17,489 bases of DNA from URNF01 sp045531495 (GTDB taxonomy: Bacteria; Bacillota; Clostridia; Oscillospirales; Acutalibacteraceae): contig JAZSED010000019.1 in the NCBI GenBank assembly GCA_045531495.1, positions 1 through 17,489 on the forward strand, written 5' to 3'. Position 1 is the stretch's first letter, and each line of letters begins with the position of its first letter. A model generated the notes under the pieces. The model did no database searches. It was not told where the DNA came from and saw only the letters and a list, made by a program, of their open reading frames with translations. The position numbers were made by a program, and so were the translations under genes. This document shows positions 14,816 through 17,489 of the stretch, one piece after another.

Positions 14816-16063
14816 TTGGACAGAACGATATTGCATTGCGACTGTAATTGCTTTTTTGCATCTGTGGAAATGGTGCGTGACCCCTCTTTACGTGATGTGC
14901 CGATGGCAGTGTGCGGCGACCCCGAGAACCGACACGGTATTATCCTTGCTAAAAATGATTTAGCAAAAGCGGCAGGGGTAGTGACCGCCGAAACGATATG
15001 GAAGGCGCAGAAAAAATGCCCCGACCTGCGTCTGGTATTACCGCATCACGATTTGTATGCAGAGTATTCTCACCGTGTGAACGCTATATATGCGCGGTAT
15101 ACCGATATGATAGAACCTTTCGGGATTGATGAATCGTGGCTGGATGTAACAGGCAGCCGTCTGTTGTTTGGGTCGGGCAGAGAAATAGCCGACCGTTTAC
15201 GTGAGGATGTTAAAAGAGAATTGGGGCTTACCATTTCTGTCGGCGTTTCTTTTAACAAGATTTTTGCAAAGCTCGGCAGTGATTATAAGAAACCCGATGC
15301 CACTACCGAGATTACAAGAGAGAATATGCGGGATATCGTGTATCCGTTGCCGGTTGGTGATTTGCTGTTTGTGGGCAACGCGGTGGAAAACGGCCTAAAA
15401 AAGATGGCAATACGTACCATTGGCGAATTGGCGGCGGCTGACAGAACGGTACTGCGTAACACCTTTGGTAAAGCGGGTGAAATGCTGTCCGTATATGCGC
15501 GTGGCGAAGACACTGACCCTGTAAGACGGGCGGATGATACACGTGAGGTAAAATCGGTGGGTAACGGTATGACCTTTCGTCACGATTTGGTATCCGAGCC
15601 CGAAATGCATACGGCGGTGTGTATGTTGTCTGATACGGTGGCGGCGCGATTGCGTAAGCATAAGCTGTTTTGTAAAACGGTGCAAATTACCGTGCGTACC
15701 GCGTCTTTTCAGAATTTTAATCGGCAGCAAACGTTGTCTGCGCCGACCGCTTTGTCCCGTGAGATTGCTGAAGCGGCGATGGAATTGTTGCGTAAGCATC
15801 ATTTAACAAATGCACCCGTGCGTATGTTGACCGTAACGGCGGCAAGCCTCACCGATGAAGAAACCGCACCGCAAACGACACTGTTTGATATGCCGACCGA
15901 TGCAGCGGCGCATACCAAGCTGAAAAAGCTTGAAAACGCGATGGATGGCATCCGAAATCGTTACGGAAAAGCGGCAATAGGGATAGGGTCTACCATAAAT
16001 AATGACTTTTTAATGTCGAGCGACAGAAAAAATCAAAATGATACAGAAAAAAACGAAAAATAA
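14816..16063 (+). CDS. dinB: Y-family DNA polymerase (DNA polymerase IV type)
   Basis: A 415-aa error-prone translesion polymerase. The palm motif H-C-D9-C-N-C-F-F-A-S-V-E carries the first metal ligand D9, and G-I-D105-E106-S-W-L-D carries the catalytic acidic pair. F14 sits at the steric-gate position by alignment with DinB. S-V-G-V-S-F-N-K (141-148) and the K-L-G-S-D-Y-K-K-P block complete the palm and thumb, and a little-finger domain spans roughly 240-345. Q353-T-T-L-F357 is a beta-clamp binding pentapeptide, followed by the usual R-N-R-Y-G-K-A-A-I-G segment. The normal second Asp of DMD is Asn here (D-C-N), a variant I associate with clostridial members. TTG 16 bases inside the GTG-started frame is chosen for its ribosome binding site. 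Regulation by LexA is indicated. Confidence 0.92.
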   Translation: MDRTILHCDCNCFFASVEMVRDPSLRDVPMAVCGDPENRHGIILAKNDLAKAAGVVTAETIWKAQKKCPDLRLVLPHHDLYAEYSHRVNAIYARYTDMIEPFGIDESWLDVTGSRLLFGSGREIADRLREDVKRELGLTISVGVSFNKIFAKLGSDYKKPDATTEITRENMRDIVYPLPVGDLLFVGNAVENGLKKMAIRTIGELAAADRTVLRNTFGKAGEMLSVYARGEDTDPVRRADDTREVKSVGNGMTFRHDLVSEPEMHTAVCMLSDTVAARLRKHKLFCKTVQITVRTASFQNFNRQQTLSAPTALSREIAEAAMELLRKHHLTNAPVRMLTVTAASLTDEETAPQTTLFDMPTDAAAHTKLKKLENAMDGIRNRYGKAAIGIGSTINNDFLMSSDRKNQNDTEKNEK

Positions 16064-16065
16064 TA

Positions 16066-16094
16066 TTGACAAATGCGATTTTGTTCAGTATAAT
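16066..16094 (+). promoter_or_regulatory. Perfect consensus promoter of the tRNA operon
   Basis: TTGACA at 16066-16071, a 17-bp spacer and TATAAT at 16089-16094. It starts 3 nt after the polymerase stop codon, with no terminator between, so the polymerase transcript probably runs on through the tRNAs. Confidence 0.92.
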
Positions 16095-16132
16095 AATCAA
16101 CGTTGCACGCGGGAAGTATCCTGTGGGCACAT

Positions 16133-16209
16133 GGCCCGGTAGTTCAGCTGGTTAGAACGCTAGCCTGTCACGCTAGAGGTCGACGGTTCGAGCCCGTTCC
16201 GGGTCGCCA
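16133..16209 (+). tRNA. tRNA-Asp (anticodon GTC)
   Basis: A 77-nt cloverleaf with an encoded CCA end. The 7-bp acceptor stem GGCCCGG pairs with CCGGGTC (one G-U). The anticodon stem CTAGC/GCTAG encloses GTC at 16167-16169. The T arm has TTCGAGC and the discriminator base is G, as expected for tRNA-Asp. Confidence 0.97.
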
Positions 16210-16212
16210 TAC

Positions 16213-16288
<76 letters not shown>

Positions 16289-16291
16289 AAC

Positions 16292-16440
16292 GAAAATCCG
16301 TTCACGAAAGTGGACGGATTTTTGTTTGTATTATTCACTATTCATTTTTCATCATTCATTATTCATTAAATAAAGAACGGATTTTCGAATGAATAATGAA
16401 AAATGAAGTCGTTTACGCTGATGAATAATGAATAATTATT
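16292..16440 (+). repeat. Element B: three-arm inverted repeat with convergent heptamer arrays
   Basis: L (16292-16303, GAAAATCCGTTC) pairs with R1 in the terminator or with R2 (16375-16386, GAACGGATTTTC), a perfect 12-bp complement. Between R1 and R2 are five consecutive 7-mers of consensus ATTCATT (16333-16367). After R2 are their reverse complements: AATGAAT-like units at 16388-16408 and 16420-16433, split by an 11-nt insertion at 16409-16419. The shared promoter module follows directly. Confidence 0.75.
16293..16323 (+). terminator. Terminator of the tRNA operon (L-R1 hairpin of element B)
   Basis: A 13-bp stem (16293-16305 with 16310-16322, one G-U) closed by a GAAA loop and followed by T residues. 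Its left arm also has a perfect second complement at 16375-16386. Confidence 0.88.
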
Positions 16441-16487
16441 GCCCCTTTGCCGCTTTTATGATATAATACACCCAAGGTGGTGATGAG
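16438..16487 (+). promoter_or_regulatory. Promoter-RBS module, copy 1
   Basis: TTGCCC (16439-16444), a 17-bp spacer and TATAAT (16462-16467), then AAGGTGGTGAT (16474-16484) and ATG at 16488. These 50 bp match 44 of 50 positions of the module at 16987-17036 without gaps, so promoter and ribosome binding site are repeated as a unit in front of unrelated genes. Confidence 0.85.
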
Positions 16488-16817
16488 ATGAAAAAGATAG
16501 TTGCATTTTTGCTTGTTGTTGCGTTGATTTTATGCTTATGTGCTTGTTTTCCGAAGCATTATGATGAAAATAATATTTCAGAGTTATATGACAAAGAATG
16601 GATAGTCGGAAAATCGCGTGAACAAATTGAAGATAAGTATGGTGAGTTTAAGCGAGAATATGTATCGGATACCGGTGAAAATGTCGGTTCATATTATGTT
16701 AATTGTGAAAATAGTGGTATGGATCCAAGTTATAATCACGATACTTATTTTGTGATATTTAATGATGAAGATATTGCTGTTGATGCTTATTTTAGAAAAA
16801 CAAGCATCGGTGGATAA
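16488..16817 (+). CDS. Small lipoprotein, function unknown (cassette gene 1)
   Basis: A 109-aa exported protein with a signal peptide and lipobox L17-C-A-C20. The mature part is acidic and aromatic (E-L-Y-D-K-E-W-I-V-G-K-S-R-E-Q-I-E-D-K-Y-G-E-F, then strands Y-Y-V-N-C and Y-F-V-I-F-N-D-E-D-I-A-V-D-A-Y-F). A G-K-S-x-x-x-I-x-x-K-Y-G helix followed by beta strands is reminiscent of the BamE/SmpA-like or BLIP-like small secreted fold; I infer the fold only. Codons are clearly AT-rich (many GAT, AAT, TAT and GAA) compared with the genes between 672 and 16063, suggesting separate ancestry. It is transcribed from a repeated promoter module and followed about 55 nt later by a second element of the same type. 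Confidence 0.8.
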   Translation: MKKIVAFLLVVALILCLCACFPKHYDENNISELYDKEWIVGKSREQIEDKYGEFKREYVSDTGENVGSYYVNCENSGMDPSYNHDTYFVIFNDEDIAVDAYFRKTSIGG

Positions 16818-16870
16818 AAATATAAAGAAAATTCTCGGTTTTCCACCAGTTCTTTTTCGGACACGAGAGA

Positions 16871-16983
16871 CAAAAATCCCGAATGCGAAAGCGTTCGGGA
16901 TTTTACTTTTTCACTATTCACTTTTCACTTAAAAACGCATTCGGGATTTTTGGAAAGTAAGAGGTAATAGTGAATAGGGAGGA
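16871..16983 (+). repeat. Element C: three-arm inverted repeat with heptamers
   Basis: L (16871-16887, CAAAAATCCCGAATGCG) has its exact 17-bp reverse complement in R2 (16936-16952), a better match than the adjacent R1. Three 7-mers lie between the right arms (TTTCACT 16909-16915, ATTCACT 16916-16922, TTTCACT 16923-16929). After R2 come the reverse-oriented AGGTAAT (16962-16968) and AGTGAAT (16969-16975). The promoter module follows at 16987. Confidence 0.75.
16873..16904 (+). terminator. Terminator of cassette gene 1 (L-R1 hairpin of element C)
   Basis: A 14-bp stem (16873-16886 with 16891-16904, one G-U) closed by a GAAA loop and ending in TTTT. Confidence 0.85.
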
Positions 16984-16986
16984 GGT

Positions 16987-17036
16987 ATTGCGGCTTTGCC
17001 GCTTTTATGTTATAATACACCCAAGGCGGTGGTGAT
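16987..17036 (+). promoter_or_regulatory. Promoter-RBS module, copy 2
   Basis: TTGCGG (16988-16993), a 17-bp spacer and TATAAT (17011-17016), then AAGGCGGTGGTGAT and ATG at 17037. A perfect inverted repeat GCGGC-TTT-GCCGC (16990-17002) overlaps the -35 and spacer and could be an operator; it is degenerate in copy 1. Confidence 0.85.
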
Positions 17037-17489
17037 ATGAAACATAAGGAATATGTAAGAATCAATGATGACGCAGATACCGCTATTTTGTTTGTTCACG
17101 GAATTGTCGGCACACCAAACCATTTTAATGAATTTGTTTCCTTAGTTCCGGAGTCTGTTTCGGTTTATAATTTACTCTTAGAAGGTCACGGAAAGGGCGT
17201 TAAGGATTTTTCAAGATCTTCAATGAAAAAGTGGGAGGAACAGGTTGCTTCTGTCGCGGAAGAATTATCATTAACACACGAAAAAATATATATTGTTGCT
17301 CACTCATTAGGAACACTCTTGGCAATCGACCAGGCAATTAAAAACAAAAGAGTTTGCAAGTTGTTTCTTCTCGCAGTTCCATTGCGTTTATCGATAAAAC
17401 CTAAAATGCCTGTTAATTCACTAAAGGTTTATTTTGATAAAATTAGACCGGATGATTACGAAGTATTAGCAGCTAAAAAATGTTATGGT
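17037..17489 (+). CDS. Alpha/beta hydrolase, lipase/esterase type, 3' end outside window (cassette gene 2)
   Basis: The visible 151 residues run off the right edge. They begin MKHKEYVRINDDADTAILFV and show the oxyanion-hole H-G-I-V-G-T-P block near residue 22 and the nucleophile elbow V-A-H-S-L-G-T near residue 86. The usual first Gly of G-x-S-x-G is Ala here, a variant also known from Bacillus subtilis LipA-type lipases. The layout fits monoacylglycerol-lipase or carboxylesterase-like cytoplasmic hydrolases; the acid and His of the triad lie beyond the window. No signal peptide is seen. Like cassette gene 1 it is AT-rich and driven by the repeated promoter module, but it is unrelated to that gene in sequence. 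Confidence 0.85.
   Translation, partial: MKHKEYVRINDDADTAILFVHGIVGTPNHFNEFVSLVPESVSVYNLLLEGHGKGVKDFSRSSMKKWEEQVASVAEELSLTHEKIYIVAHSLGTLLAIDQAIKNKRVCKLFLLAVPLRLSIKPKMPVNSLKVYFDKIRPDDYEVLAAKKCYG

Noticed and set aside
16289..16487. CRISPR array or integron attC site
   Set aside because: The 7-bp repeats are contiguous without spacers, and I see no GTTRRRY/RYYYAAC core pair bounding the elements.

Overview
The window looks like a chromosomal segment of an anaerobic, low-to-moderate-GC Firmicute, most likely a gut clostridium of the Oscillospiraceae/Ruminococcaceae type. Signs are strong AGGAGG-type ribosome binding sites, many sigma-A promoters with 17-bp spacers, a Gram-positive LexA box, CCA-encoding tRNA genes, and clostridial families (DUF6106, YwaF/TMEM164-like, TraX-like, NSS and AEC transporters). 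This placement is inferred from gene content, not from a database search.

Layout. (1) 1-671: the 3' end of an AT-rich gene for a membrane/PH-like protein, then a terminator and a three-arm inverted repeat (element A). (2) 672-3644: a FAD oxidoreductase with a C-terminal Rieske domain, a YwaF-type membrane protein, and a PPP-type metallophosphatase. (3) 3697-4395, minus strand: a TraX-like membrane protein with its own consensus promoter. (4) 4564-8332: a five-gene run (alpha/beta hydrolase, TerB-like protein, a 134-aa unknown, a secreted lipoprotein nuclease, an NSS symporter). (5) 8366-9637, minus strand: an acyltransferase-zinc ribbon protein, divergent from an AEC transporter at 9773-10717. 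(6) 10854-14711: an apparent operon of a DUF6106 protein, the bifunctional NAD(P)HX repair enzyme Nnr, a lipoprotein and an MFS transporter. (7) 14816-16063: a Y-family DNA polymerase under a LexA box. (8) 16133-16288: tRNA-Asp and tRNA-Thr behind a perfect consensus promoter. (9) 16289-17489: a visibly AT-richer tract carrying a small lipoprotein gene and the start of a second alpha/beta hydrolase gene.

Most of the window is ordinary housekeeping and accessory chromosome. The least explained signal is in the AT-rich flanks. Three related elements (345-430, 16292-16440, 16871-16983) each have one left arm (L) that can pair with either of two right arms. R1 is adjacent and makes a terminator with a GAAA loop. 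R2 lies about 30-50 nt further on and is a perfect complement of L in all three copies, although the arm sequences differ. Elements B and C also carry ATTCAYT heptamers facing their reverse complements, and each ends in a near-identical 50-bp promoter plus ribosome binding site (44/50 identical) that drives a different small gene. The repeated unit is therefore a whole intergenic module (terminator, inverted repeats, promoter, RBS) and the gene is the variable part, which resembles a cassette array. No recombinase or integron-type attC core is visible, so mobility is a hypothesis.
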